From Bdellovibrio sp. UBA4095 (lineage in GTDB: Bacteria > Bdellovibrionota > Bdellovibrionia > Bdellovibrionales > Bdellovibrionaceae): a stretch of 62,261 nt of DNA. Location: assembly GCA_002381805.1 (NCBI GenBank), contig DFXZ01000004.1, forward strand, positions 1,076,608-1,138,868. Reading direction: 5' to 3'. The position numbers and the translations under genes were made by a program. The notes beneath the pieces are model-generated. The model had not been told where the DNA came from. It was given only the letters and a program-made list of their open reading frames with translations, and ran no database searches. Below are positions 49,917-58,379 of this stretch, in pieces; within the stretch, counting starts at the first letter, position 1, and each line of letters begins with the position of its first letter.

Positions 49917-51065
49917 ATGTTGCGGTACCTTTCTAGCAGTTTATTTCTGGCTATCATCACCCTCTTGGGAATCGGTCTAGTTCAGGTTTATTCTTCCAGT
50001 TTTATTTTTGCTATTGAATCCTACGGAGACGGGCTGTTTTTCTTTAAGCGGCAACTTCTCTTTGCGGCGATCTCCTTTGCTGTGTTGGTCGGCACAATTC
50101 ATATTCCTTTCGAGTATATAAGAAAATATGGATGGACCCTGTGGTTAATCGGAAGCGTTGGGGTGGCTCTGACTTTTGTTCCTGGCCTAGGAGTGAAAGT
50201 AGGCGGCGCCATGAGATGGATACAACTTCCGTTGGGATTTCGGTTTGAGCCCGGAGAGTTTTTGAAGGTGGCCTTCGCTGTGTTATTTGCCAGTCTGCTT
50301 GTGCGGCATGAAATTTTTCTTGGCAGAGTGAAGTGGCACTGGGTCTTATTGTTCCTTATGGCTCCACTTTTTTTACTATTAAGACAGCCTGATTTTGGAA
50401 CTTTCGCAATTATTGTTATGGTCGCTGCGACACTGCTCTTTGCTTTTGGATTACAGTGGAAGTACGTCATTGGTGGAATTTGTGTGATGATTCCGGCCTT
50501 CTATTTCCTAGTGATGAACGTTCCTTACCGCCGAGCTCGAGTGCTTGCCTTCTTGGATCCGTGGTCAGATCCTGCGGCAAAAGGTTTTCAGGTCATTCAA
50601 AGTATGCTGAGTTTTCATTCCGGCGGGTTAACGGGCGTGGGGCTGGGGCAAGGACAAGGAAAGCTTTTCTTCTTACCTGAAGCTCATACGGATTTTACAA
50701 TGGCTGTTTTCGGCGAGGAGATGGGCTTCCTTGGGTTCGTTGCCTTGTTGGCCCTGTATGGCTTTGTCGTCTTCCGCGGAATTCAAATTGCGGTGAAAGC
50801 GGAAGATCCTTTTAAGCGCGCTCTCTGTCTTGGGTTGTCTGTAACATTCGCTTTAAGCGTGTTCATCAATTCCGGAGTTGTCATGGGGCTTCTGCCGACA
50901 AAAGGTCTGACTCTACCATTCTTAAGTTATGGCGGAAGTTCTCTCGTCGTCTTGTGTTTTATGTTTGGACTAATTATTAACGTGGAAAATTCCTTTGAAG
51001 AAGATAGATTTTCTCGTCGTTTTGGTAAAAATCGATGGGCCACATCTAAGGTGAGACGTTCATGA
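49917..51065 (+). CDS. ftsW: Septal peptidoglycan glycosyltransferase FtsW
   Basis: FtsW is the SEDS-family polymerase of septal glycan strands, working with FtsI. The 382-aa protein has about ten membrane helices. Signatures are GAMRWIQLPLGFRFEPGEFLK, RQPDFGTFAI, LAFLDPWSDPAAKGFQVIQS, HTDFTMAVFGEEMGFLG and LPTKGLTLPFLSYGGSSL. It lies in the dcw cluster next to murG, which supports FtsW over RodA. The stop overlaps murG by 4 bases. Confidence 0.95.
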   Translation: MLRYLSSSLFLAIITLLGIGLVQVYSSSFIFAIESYGDGLFFFKRQLLFAAISFAVLVGTIHIPFEYIRKYGWTLWLIGSVGVALTFVPGLGVKVGGAMRWIQLPLGFRFEPGEFLKVAFAVLFASLLVRHEIFLGRVKWHWVLLFLMAPLFLLLRQPDFGTFAIIVMVAATLLFAFGLQWKYVIGGICVMIPAFYFLVMNVPYRRARVLAFLDPWSDPAAKGFQVIQSMLSFHSGGLTGVGLGQGQGKLFFLPEAHTDFTMAVFGEEMGFLGFVALLALYGFVVFRGIQIAVKAEDPFKRALCLGLSVTFALSVFINSGVVMGLLPTKGLTLPFLSYGGSSLVVLCFMFGLIINVENSFEEDRFSRRFGKNRWATSKVRRS

Positions 51066-52132
51066 TTAAAAAAACTATAGTTATTGCCGGTGGTGGCACG
51101 GGCGGGCATATCTACCCAGGTATAGCAATCGCACGAGCCATTCAAAAGCTAGATTCCAGTGTAGAGATTCATTTTGTAGGAACAGCAGCCGGTCTTGAGA
51201 AAAAGATTGTCCCACGTGAAGGCTTCCCTTTGCATTTGATCGAATCTGGCCAACTGAACGTCAAAAGTCCCGTCAAAAAGCTGAAAACTTTGATGAAAAT
51301 TCCCTGGGGACTTTGGCAATCGATGAGGTTGCTGTGGCAGTTGCGTCCTCAGTATGTCATTGGTGTTGGTGGATATGCTTCGGGGCCTTTTGTTTTGGCG
51401 GCCAGCTTTATTGGCTTTAATACAGCAATCTGGGAACCGAATGCTCACCCTGGTATGGCCAATCGTCTGCTTTCGCGTTTCGTCGATAAATGTTTCATCG
51501 TTTTTGAAGAGGCGCGAGCTCATTTAAAAAATAGAAATATTGTTCAGGCGGGTATGCCCGTGCGTGAAGAGATTGAAGCTGGCCGACGTCCCGAGCGAAC
51601 AGATGATAAATTTCACTTGCTGGCTTTCGGTGGCAGTCAGGGGGCGCGTGCGATTAACAACTGTTTAAGCGACGCCGTTATCCAGGGCGGGGACTGGGTC
51701 CAGGATCTTTCTGTCGTTCATCAATTGGGCTCGCTGGACTATGCGAGCATTTCTGCCAAATATCAAAAAGCGCCCTGCGAGGTGCAGCCATTTGAGTTTA
51801 TTTACGAGATGCCCAAATATTATGGCTGGGCCGATATCATTGTGAGTCGAGGCGGGGCTAGTTCTATCGCAGAAGCCGCGGCATTTGGTATAATTCCGAT
51901 TATTATTCCTTTACCTGCTGCGGATGATCATCAGCAGCGTAATGCCGAGAGCTTGGTGGCTAAGGATGCAGGAAGAATGATATTGCAGAAGGATTTAACT
52001 CCAGCAAGGTTGATTTCAGAAGTCCAATCTTTGCGCACTGATAAAGCTTTGCGCGAGCGAATGGTTCAGAATATAAAGTCCTTCTATATACCTCAAGCGG
52101 CGACAAATATCGCAAAGGAAATTCTGCAATGA
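51062..52132 (+). CDS. murG: Lipid II synthase MurG
   Basis: MurG adds GlcNAc to lipid I on the inner face of the membrane. The 356-aa GT-B enzyme has the N-terminal loop VIAGGGTGGHIYPGIAIA, GVGGYASGP, LAFGGSQGARAIN, and the donor-site motif SRGGASSIAEAAAFGIIPI with PAADDHQQRNAE. ATGA overlaps link it to ftsW upstream and murC downstream, so the three are translated in step. Confidence 0.97.
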   Translation: MIKKTIVIAGGGTGGHIYPGIAIARAIQKLDSSVEIHFVGTAAGLEKKIVPREGFPLHLIESGQLNVKSPVKKLKTLMKIPWGLWQSMRLLWQLRPQYVIGVGGYASGPFVLAASFIGFNTAIWEPNAHPGMANRLLSRFVDKCFIVFEEARAHLKNRNIVQAGMPVREEIEAGRRPERTDDKFHLLAFGGSQGARAINNCLSDAVIQGGDWVQDLSVVHQLGSLDYASISAKYQKAPCEVQPFEFIYEMPKYYGWADIIVSRGGASSIAEAAAFGIIPIIIPLPAADDHQQRNAESLVAKDAGRMILQKDLTPARLISEVQSLRTDKALRERMVQNIKSFYIPQAATNIAKEILQ

Positions 52133-53490
52133 GACTACAATACGCCAGATTTCACTTCGTCGGCATAGGTGGCATTGGAATGTGCGGACTTGCCGAACTT
52201 CTTCATAATATCGGTGCGAAGGTGTCGGGAAGTGATATCTCTGAAAATGTTAACACCGAAAGACTTAAAGAAATGGGCGTCACCATTTACAAAGGACATG
52301 ATGCGTCCCATGTCGGCGATGCAAACGTGGTCGTTTATTCGAGTGCTATTCAATATGGAAATCCTGAAATTTCTGAGGCTCGTGCACGGCAAATTCCTTT
52401 GATTCCTCGGGCTGAGGCCCTTGCTGAAATCATGCGAATTAAGCGCGGTGTAGCCGTTGCTGGAACTCATGGAAAAACAACTACGACTTCAATGACATCG
52501 GCAATCTTCTTGGAAGCTAACTTAAGTCCGACAATTGTCGTCGGTGGAAGATTCGAATTGATCAAATCAACAGCTATTCTTGGGTCAGGGGAATGGTTGC
52601 TGGCGGAAGCTGATGAATCTGATGGCAGCTTTAATAAGCTCAGTCCTGAAATTGCAATCATCACGAATATCGACTCTGATCATCTTGATCACTATAAAAC
52701 TTTTGAAAATCTCCAAAAGGCATTCCACGACTTTGCCTTGAAAGTGCCATTTTATGGTAAAGTGATTGCCTGTGGTGATGATCCAATTATTCGTCAGATT
52801 TTTCATAATTTCCCAAAACGAATTTTATTCTACGGATTTGATGAAAAGAATGATCTCGTCGTTTCGGGCGAAAACGGGCAGTACACTCTTTATCGCAGTG
52901 ACCGCTTGTTGGGCACTCGTCATGTCGTTGGTGATTTCTCTCTTAAAGTTCCTGGTCGTCATAATGCTCTTAATGCGGTTGCGGGTATTTGCGCCGGCTT
53001 GGGCGCGGGAATTCCCTTTGCAACTTGTGCATTAGGGTTGCAGCGCTTTGAAGGTGTGGATCGACGTTTTCACTTTAAAGGTGAAAAGAACGGCATCCGT
53101 GTCTATGACGACTACGGACATCATCCGACAGAAGTGCGCGCTGTGCTTCAGGCATTCAGAGAGAAATATCCTAACAGTCGTATCATCGTATATTTTCAAC
53201 CTCATCGTTTCAGTCGAACCCAGCATTGCTGGCATGACTTTACGACAGCGTTCATCGAAGCGGATCATCTCTTGCTGACCGATGTCTATGCAGCGGGCGA
53301 AGCGCCGATTCCTGGTATTACCAGCGAAAGATTGGCGCTTGATATGAAGCATGAAAATGCTCAGTACTTCCTTCGCGATGAGAGTGCTTCGCAGCGAATT
53401 GCCTCTTTGCTTCAGCAAGGGGATGTGTTTGTGACTCTCGGAGCAGGAGACGGATGGAAAGTGGGGCTTGAGGTCCTTGAGCGGATCTAG
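52129..53490 (+). CDS. murC: UDP-MurNAc:L-alanine ligase
   Basis: MurC adds the first residue, L-Ala, to UDP-MurNAc. The 453-aa protein shows HFVGIGGIGMCGLAELL, VAGTHGKTTTTSM (ATP loop), EADESDGSFNKL, NIDSDHLDHY, VYDDYGHHPTEVRA and QPHRFSRTQ. Its TAG stop is directly followed by the left arm of a 35-bp inverted repeat. The start overlaps murG (ATGA). Confidence 0.97.
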   Translation: MRLQYARFHFVGIGGIGMCGLAELLHNIGAKVSGSDISENVNTERLKEMGVTIYKGHDASHVGDANVVVYSSAIQYGNPEISEARARQIPLIPRAEALAEIMRIKRGVAVAGTHGKTTTTSMTSAIFLEANLSPTIVVGGRFELIKSTAILGSGEWLLAEADESDGSFNKLSPEIAIITNIDSDHLDHYKTFENLQKAFHDFALKVPFYGKVIACGDDPIIRQIFHNFPKRILFYGFDEKNDLVVSGENGQYTLYRSDRLLGTRHVVGDFSLKVPGRHNALNAVAGICAGLGAGIPFATCALGLQRFEGVDRRFHFKGEKNGIRVYDDYGHHPTEVRAVLQAFREKYPNSRIIVYFQPHRFSRTQHCWHDFTTAFIEADHLLLTDVYAAGEAPIPGITSERLALDMKHENAQYFLRDESASQRIASLLQQGDVFVTLGAGDGWKVGLEVLERI

Positions 53491-53671
53491 CCCTCTAGCG
53501 AGGGGGGAGCGGAGAGCAGGGTCTCTTCGCTCGGACAGTCCTCGCTTTCTTGGCTCTTGCTGGCTTTGGTTTTTTTGGCTTCGGTCTGGTTTGATTTTAT
53601 TGCTGTGGCTTTTTGTTGGCTGCGGAACTCGCTCTGGAGACCCTGCTCTCCGCTCCCCCCTCGCTAGAGGG
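53491..53671. repeat. Perfect 35-bp inverted repeat around a 111-base G/T-rich loop, murC-ftsQ gap
   Basis: The left arm (53491-53525) starts CCCTCTAGCGAGGG directly after the murC stop. The right arm (53637-53671) is its exact reverse complement, 35 of 35. Outside the arms pairing resumes after a small bulge: GGATC (53483-53487) with GATCC (53674-53678), and GAGC (53479-53482) with GCTC (53682-53685). Each arm also has its own small palindrome (CCCTC-TAGC-GAGGG), as REP elements do. No transposase is present. It would form a very stable RNA hairpin in the middle of the cluster. The remaining bases to 53815 show no supported gene. Confidence 0.92.
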
Positions 53672-53815
53672 ATGATCCTTGGCTCTGGGTTTAATACCTG
53701 GGTGGCTGGGGTATTTGGGGATTCTTTACTTCTAATTGGTCTGGCTTTTGTTGCGTCCGTTTTCTTGTTTGGTATTCTTATGGATGTGGTTGCTATCTTT
53801 TTCTAAAGGCCGATT

Positions 53816-54562
53816 GTGATTCGAATTATTTTTAAACTATTTGTTGGTTTGGTGGTTCTGCCTGGTGTTGTGGGTGGGGCGCTTTATTATTTGGATCAGA
53901 ATGGGTTTTTTGATATTGAGAAGATTGAAATTGTTCTTGAGGAACCAGTTCTTGGGCAGGAGCAGTTTTTAAAGCCGTTGGTTGCTGAGTTGAATCAGGC
54001 TCTTGAAAAGCAGCGGGGGATATCTCTGTGGAAAGTTCGATTGACGGGAATTTCTCAGCAAGTTTCTTCTCTTGAGTGGGTGAAGAGTTCTCTCGTTAAA
54101 AGAAATTGGCCAGCGACTTTGGCGGTTCATGTTCGACCTCATGAAGTGAAGCTTCTGTATCTTGGAAAAAAAGGTCAGCTCTTGCCAATCATCGAAGATG
54201 GATCTTTTCTTCAGCCTGTTGAAGCTCCTCAGGCGCCTGATGTTGCTTTGCTCGAAGGTGCGAACTTCGAAAAGAAAAGTGAACTGCGAAAGAAGGCGGT
54301 TGGGATTCTCGAAGAGATTCCACTCGAGGGATCGTTCAGTCGAAAAACTATTTCGGAGATTCGTCATGATTCGAAAGAAGGTTTCTGGATGACGATGATT
54401 AAGACCGGCATTCAAGTAAAGTTGGGTGAAGATCAAGTTGCTCTTAAGTCGGCGCGAGTAAGTAAAGTCGTCGATTATCTCGAGTCACATCAGTTTGACG
54501 CTCGCGTCATAGACGCGAATCTATCTAAGAAAGTCCTTGTCAGGTTGCGTAAGGGTCCCTAA
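53816..54562 (+). CDS. ftsQ: Cell division protein FtsQ
   Basis: FtsQ links FtsL/FtsB to the divisome through its periplasmic POTRA domain. The 248-aa protein has one N-terminal membrane helix (FKLFVGLVVLPGVVGGALYYL), a POTRA-like region (FFDIEKIEIVL, WKVRLTGISQQVSSLEWV, KRNWPATLAVHVRPHEV) and a beta-rich end. GTG 53816 follows AAAGG. The first 100 bases are very T/G-rich, like the gap before them. ftsA starts 130 bases later. Confidence 0.9.
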   Translation: MIRIIFKLFVGLVVLPGVVGGALYYLDQNGFFDIEKIEIVLEEPVLGQEQFLKPLVAELNQALEKQRGISLWKVRLTGISQQVSSLEWVKSSLVKRNWPATLAVHVRPHEVKLLYLGKKGQLLPIIEDGSFLQPVEAPQAPDVALLEGANFEKKSELRKKAVGILEEIPLEGSFSRKTISEIRHDSKEGFWMTMIKTGIQVKLGEDQVALKSARVSKVVDYLESHQFDARVIDANLSKKVLVRLRKGP

Positions 54563-54692
54563 GCTTAAGTCGAGAGGACCGATCAAAGTCGGGTCAAACC
54601 GATCTTGAAGCTCTTTAAAATGATTTTACTGAGCGGTCTTCGTACTTCGCTAGAGGTATCTACACAGTTTAGGCATCCGTGAGGACTTAAGG
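54563..54692 (+). other. 130-base gap before ftsA
   Basis: No gene is seen. The stretch carries A/T-rich blocks (near 54614-54629) compatible with promoter elements but without a convincing -35/-10 pair. CGCTAGAGG at 54648 repeats nine bases of the inverted-repeat arm at 53491-53671. The ribosome site of ftsA is at its end. Confidence 0.4.
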
Positions 54693-55943
54693 ATGAGTAC
54701 ATCGAAACCCAAAGTGCCGGTATTGGCTGGTTTAGACATTGGTTCTACCAAAGTCTGTTTTGTCATCGGAACAGTCAATGCTGACGGAAAAATTGAAGTA
54801 GCCGGTGTTGGAACAGCTCCAAATACAGGCATGCGCCAAGGGGTTGTCGTTAATATCGAAGCGACAACCGATTCCATAAAAAAAGCAAAAGAAGAAGCAG
54901 AGCTCATGTCGGGCTATGCAGTCAGCGATGTTTGGGTTGGAGTTTCCGGAACTCATATCTCATCTTTTGACTCTAAAGGCATGGTTGCCATCAAAAATCG
55001 TGAAGTCACAGCTTCCGAAATCGAACGTGTGATCGAGGCGGCTAAGGCTGTTGCGGTTCCAACGGATCGAACGGTTTTGCATGTTCTGCCTCGCGAATTT
55101 AAAGTCGACGGGCAGGATGGAATTACAGATCCGATTGGCATGTCGGGTGTGCGCCTTGAGGCAAACGTTCACATAGTGACCGGCGGCCAAAGTGCAATCA
55201 ACAATACAGTTAAGTGCGTAGAAAAAGCAGGGCTTAAAGTTGCTGGTTTGGTCTTAGGCCAACTGGCAGCGGCAAAAGCCGTGATCTCTCCCGATGAACA
55301 AAATCTGGGTGTCTGCGTGATCGATATGGGCGGCGGAGCTTGCCAGTCTCTTTATTTCTCTAACGGCAGCGTTGCACATTCTTCTATCACACCAGTGGGT
55401 GGTCAGCACTTTACTCACGACATTGCTGTTGGCTTGCGAACTCCACAGTTTGCAGCTGAAGAATTGAAAAAGAAATATGGCTGTGCCATGGCTTCAATGG
55501 TCAACGAAAATGAAACCATTGAAGTTGAAGGTGTTGGCGGTCGTAAGTCTCGCGTGATTCCACGCAAAGATCTTGCGGATGTGATTGAAGCAAGAGCTGA
55601 AGAGACATTGAATTTATTAGCTAATGACGTCCGCATGAGTGGCTTGTTGCCTCTTATGGGTTCGGGAATCGTTCTGACTGGCGGCGCTAGTCAGCTTGAT
55701 GGCTTAGTGGAAATGGGTGAATTTATTTTTGACATCCCAGTTCGTCGAGGAGCGCCTCGGGGAATCGGTGGGCTGACTGAAGTGGTGAAATCTGGAGAGT
55801 TCGCCGTGGCAGTGGGTCTGTTGCTGTATGGGCTTGCGCAAAGAAAAGATCTTGGTTTGCACCAACCTCAAGAGGTCAATCTGGGTGAGTCGATTGATGG
55901 CTTCACTAAGAAGATCAAAGATTTTTTTGGACAGATTTTTTAA
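54693..55943 (+). CDS. ftsA: Cell division protein FtsA
   Basis: FtsA is the actin-like protein that tethers FtsZ to the inner membrane. The 416-aa protein has the ATP-binding motifs AGLDIGSTKVCFVIG, CVIDMGGGACQSLYF and GIVLTGGASQLDGL, the 1C domain inserted near residues 85-165, and an amphipathic C-terminal helix (IDGFTKKIKDFFGQIF) for membrane binding. ftsZ follows after 54 bases. Confidence 0.97.
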   Translation: MSTSKPKVPVLAGLDIGSTKVCFVIGTVNADGKIEVAGVGTAPNTGMRQGVVVNIEATTDSIKKAKEEAELMSGYAVSDVWVGVSGTHISSFDSKGMVAIKNREVTASEIERVIEAAKAVAVPTDRTVLHVLPREFKVDGQDGITDPIGMSGVRLEANVHIVTGGQSAINNTVKCVEKAGLKVAGLVLGQLAAAKAVISPDEQNLGVCVIDMGGGACQSLYFSNGSVAHSSITPVGGQHFTHDIAVGLRTPQFAAEELKKKYGCAMASMVNENETIEVEGVGGRKSRVIPRKDLADVIEARAEETLNLLANDVRMSGLLPLMGSGIVLTGGASQLDGLVEMGEFIFDIPVRRGAPRGIGGLTEVVKSGEFAVAVGLLLYGLAQRKDLGLHQPQEVNLGESIDGFTKKIKDFFGQIF

Positions 55944-55997
55944 AAGTTTTACTTCATTGGAGGGCTGGATGCCCTTTGATTCTTAGGGGAGGATCGT

Positions 55998-57590
55998 ATG
56001 TTTGAACTTGAAGAGAATATTAATATCGGAGCAAACATCAAAGTCGTCGGAGTTGGCGGCGGTGGTAGCAACGCAGTTTCTACCATGATCGAATCAAAAA
56101 TGAGCGGTGTCGAGTTCATCGTAGCGAATACAGATATTCAAGCATTGAATGCAAACAAAGCAGCTAACAAAATTCAACTTGGTTTGGACCTTACAAAAGG
56201 TTTGGGCGCAGGGGCTAACCCTGATGTAGGCCGTAGAGCTGCTATTGAGTCATATAACGAGATTGTCGAAAAATTAGAAGGCGCTGATATGGTCTTCGTC
56301 ACTGCGGGTATGGGTGGCGGAACCGGAACAGGTGGCGCACCGATTGTTGCGAAAATTGCGCGCGAACTTGGCGCATTGACTATTGGTGTTGTCACCAAGC
56401 CCTTCCTGTTTGAAGGCAAAAAGCGTGGTAAGCACGCCGAAAGCGGCTTGTCTGAACTGAAAGACAACGTTGATACATTGATCGTTATCCCGAATCAAAA
56501 ATTACTTTCTATCGCAGCAGAAAGAACTCCGCTTCTTGAAACATTCAAGAAAGCTGATGAAGTTTTGCTACAAGCAGTTAAGGGTATCTCTGATCTGATC
56601 AATATCCGCGGTTTGATCAACTTGGACTTTGCAGATATCCGTACAGTCATGTCGTCTAAAGGTATTGCTATTATGGGTACTGGCGCTGCGAAAGGTGACA
56701 ATCGCGCGGTGGAAGCTGCAACAGCAGCGATTTCTTCTCCGCTGCTTGAAAATGTTAAAATTGATGGCGCGACTGGAATCATCATTAATGTGACCGGTGG
56801 TCCGGATCTTTCTCTTTATGAAGTAAACGAAGCTTCTACTCTGATCACTGAAGCAGCTCACGAAGATGCTGAAATCATCTTCGGTGCAGTTATTGACGAG
56901 AGCATGGGTGATGAGGTTCGAGTCACTGTTATTGCAACAGGTTTCGATTCTCATGATGTGAAGTTGGTCAACGACATGGCGCAAGTACAGCAGATGCAGA
57001 ATTTCTTGAATCAGAACTCAGCGCAGTTTGGTTCAATGAATATGCAAATGCCTCAGATGCCGCAGATGCCACAAATGCCGCAGTTCCAAATGCCGCAAAT
57101 GCCGCCTATGCCAACAATGCCTTCTATGCCTCCTGTTGAATTGCCGCCGATCGCTGCCGTTCAGACTCAGGTTATGAACTATACTCTTCAGCCTCAGCAG
57201 GAAATGCCACAATCAATGGCGCCAACAAAACCTCAGACTGAAGAAATGGCTCCTGTTCAGCAGACTGCAGCGCCAGCGCAACCAGTTCAGCAAGCGGTTC
57301 CTCAACAAGGACAAGAAGTGGCGACACCGATCCTGCCTCAAGCTGAATCGTCATCTTCACCTCGCGATTTATTGTTGGCAAAAGCTCGCGCTTTTAAAGA
57401 AAGTCAGGATCTTAAAGCTCGTCACAACAGCCCAGAGCAGTTGTCTATGAACGTTGATCATGAGCAGCAGTCTTTGGAAGAAGCTCGTCGTATGGCGAGA
57501 GAAGTTTTGAGCTCTCCATTTTCAAGCCAGAATTTGGAAGTTCCAGCTTTCATTCGCAAAAAACAAGGCTTCGATCTTAAGCAAGACTAG
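55998..57590 (+). CDS. ftsZ: Cell division protein FtsZ with long Met/Pro/Gln-rich linker
   Basis: FtsZ is the tubulin-like GTPase of the division ring. The core (1-320) is canonical: KVVGVGGGGSNAV, NTDIQALN, AGMGGGTGTGGAP (G-box) and NLDFADIRTVM (T7 loop). At 530 aa it is about 150 longer than E. coli FtsZ because of a linker (about 335-500) with repeated QMP units (57048-57135) and Gln/Pro/Ala-rich sequence. The C-terminal peptide VPAFIRKKQ, which binds FtsA, is kept. Predatory growth divides one filament into many cells, so linker changes may matter; this is inference. Confidence 0.97.
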   Translation: MFELEENINIGANIKVVGVGGGGSNAVSTMIESKMSGVEFIVANTDIQALNANKAANKIQLGLDLTKGLGAGANPDVGRRAAIESYNEIVEKLEGADMVFVTAGMGGGTGTGGAPIVAKIARELGALTIGVVTKPFLFEGKKRGKHAESGLSELKDNVDTLIVIPNQKLLSIAAERTPLLETFKKADEVLLQAVKGISDLINIRGLINLDFADIRTVMSSKGIAIMGTGAAKGDNRAVEAATAAISSPLLENVKIDGATGIIINVTGGPDLSLYEVNEASTLITEAAHEDAEIIFGAVIDESMGDEVRVTVIATGFDSHDVKLVNDMAQVQQMQNFLNQNSAQFGSMNMQMPQMPQMPQMPQFQMPQMPPMPTMPSMPPVELPPIAAVQTQVMNYTLQPQQEMPQSMAPTKPQTEEMAPVQQTAAPAQPVQQAVPQQGQEVATPILPQAESSSSPRDLLLAKARAFKESQDLKARHNSPEQLSMNVDHEQQSLEEARRMAREVLSSPFSSQNLEVPAFIRKKQGFDLKQD

Positions 57591-58336
57591 TGGAAGCTTG
57601 GTTTGTCTCTGACATTCATTTAAAAACCGCTGAAGAGCGCAACGGACAAATCCTGTTGCGCTTTTTGCGTTCTTTGTTACAGAAGAATCCGCAGCAGGTT
57701 CATCTTTTTCTTCTGGGCGATATTTTTGATCTCTGGATCGGTGGGCATGACTACTTCGTCAAAAAATTTCAACCGCTGATTGATGCTCTTGTTGACTTGA
57801 AAAAGGCAGGGGCACGGATTACCTATATCGAAGGGAATCATGACGTTCATATCGAAAGTTTTTTTCAAAAGAAGCTTGGTGCAGAAGTTTTCGTCGAGGC
57901 ACAGTACTATCAGTTGGACGGATTGATTTTGCGATGTGAGCACGGAGATTTGATTAATCCTGATGATATCAAATATCTGAAGTATCGCAGTATCATTCGT
58001 AATCCCTATATCAAGCCTTTGGGAAATATTTTGCCAGGCCGTTTTTGGGATTACTTGGGCAATAAAGCCAGCAAGAACAGCCGGCATCGCAGTGCCCAAT
58101 TTCGCTCGGCTTATGAGCAGAAACTAGTTCAGATGATTCGTGACCATGCTCTTCGTGCGTATCAGGAAAAACCGTTTGATATTATTATTTCCGGTCACAT
58201 GCATGTGTTCGACGATACTGTCGTGAGAATTGGCGACAAAGAAGTACGCTCTGTTAATTTGGGATCTTGGTTCGAGGAGAAAGTAAAGATTTTCCGTCTT
58301 CGCGACGGGCAGGGTGATTGGGTCGAGATCGGGTAA
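57590..58336 (+). CDS. lpxH: UDP-2,3-diacylglucosamine diphosphatase
   Basis: LpxH hydrolyses UDP-2,3-diacylglucosamine to lipid X in lipid A synthesis, on the inner membrane surface. The 248-aa calcineurin-like phosphoesterase has VSDIHL, LLGDIFDLW, YIEGNHD, EHGD and SGHMHV, binding two Mn. It is a little longer than E. coli LpxH (240). GTG 57590 overlaps the ftsZ stop by one base, so lipid A synthesis is coupled to ftsZ translation. A related phosphatase with another substrate is less likely. Confidence 0.85.
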   Translation: MEAWFVSDIHLKTAEERNGQILLRFLRSLLQKNPQQVHLFLLGDIFDLWIGGHDYFVKKFQPLIDALVDLKKAGARITYIEGNHDVHIESFFQKKLGAEVFVEAQYYQLDGLILRCEHGDLINPDDIKYLKYRSIIRNPYIKPLGNILPGRFWDYLGNKASKNSRHRSAQFRSAYEQKLVQMIRDHALRAYQEKPFDIIISGHMHVFDDTVVRIGDKEVRSVNLGSWFEEKVKIFRLRDGQGDWVEIG

Positions 58337-58356
58337 GTAGAAAACTCCACTTACCC
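58331..58356 (+). terminator. Possible terminator hairpin at the end of lpxH
   Basis: GGGTAAGT (58331-58338, containing the stop codon) and ACTTACCC (58349-58356) form an 8-bp stem with a 10-base loop. No T run follows, so termination would be weak or Rho-dependent. It would mark the end of the dcw transcript. Confidence 0.4.
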
Positions 58357-58379
58357 ATTCGAGGCAGTCCGATAAGTTT

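Noticed and set aside
53491..53671. The inverted repeat as the ends of an insertion sequence
   Set aside because: There are only 111 bases between the arms, no transposase frame, and no convincing target duplication. A REP/MITE-like repeat or RNA hairpin is the more careful reading.
53468..53806. A 112-codon open frame (TTG start) spanning the inverted repeat between murC and ftsQ
   Set aside because: It begins inside murC, reads through both arms of the inverted repeat (giving SPLARG twice) and has no ribosome site. A shorter piece from ATG 53672 would be a 44-aa hydrophobic peptide, but its AGAGGG touches the ATG without spacing. I cannot support either.
54648..54656. CGCTAGAGG before ftsA as a second copy of the inverted-repeat arm
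   Set aside because: Only nine bases match, which can occur by chance at this distance.
57048..57135. Short direct repeats that might suggest a CRISPR or minisatellite
   Set aside because: They are in-frame codon repeats (CAG/ATG/CCG) in the FtsZ linker, without spacers of constant length.
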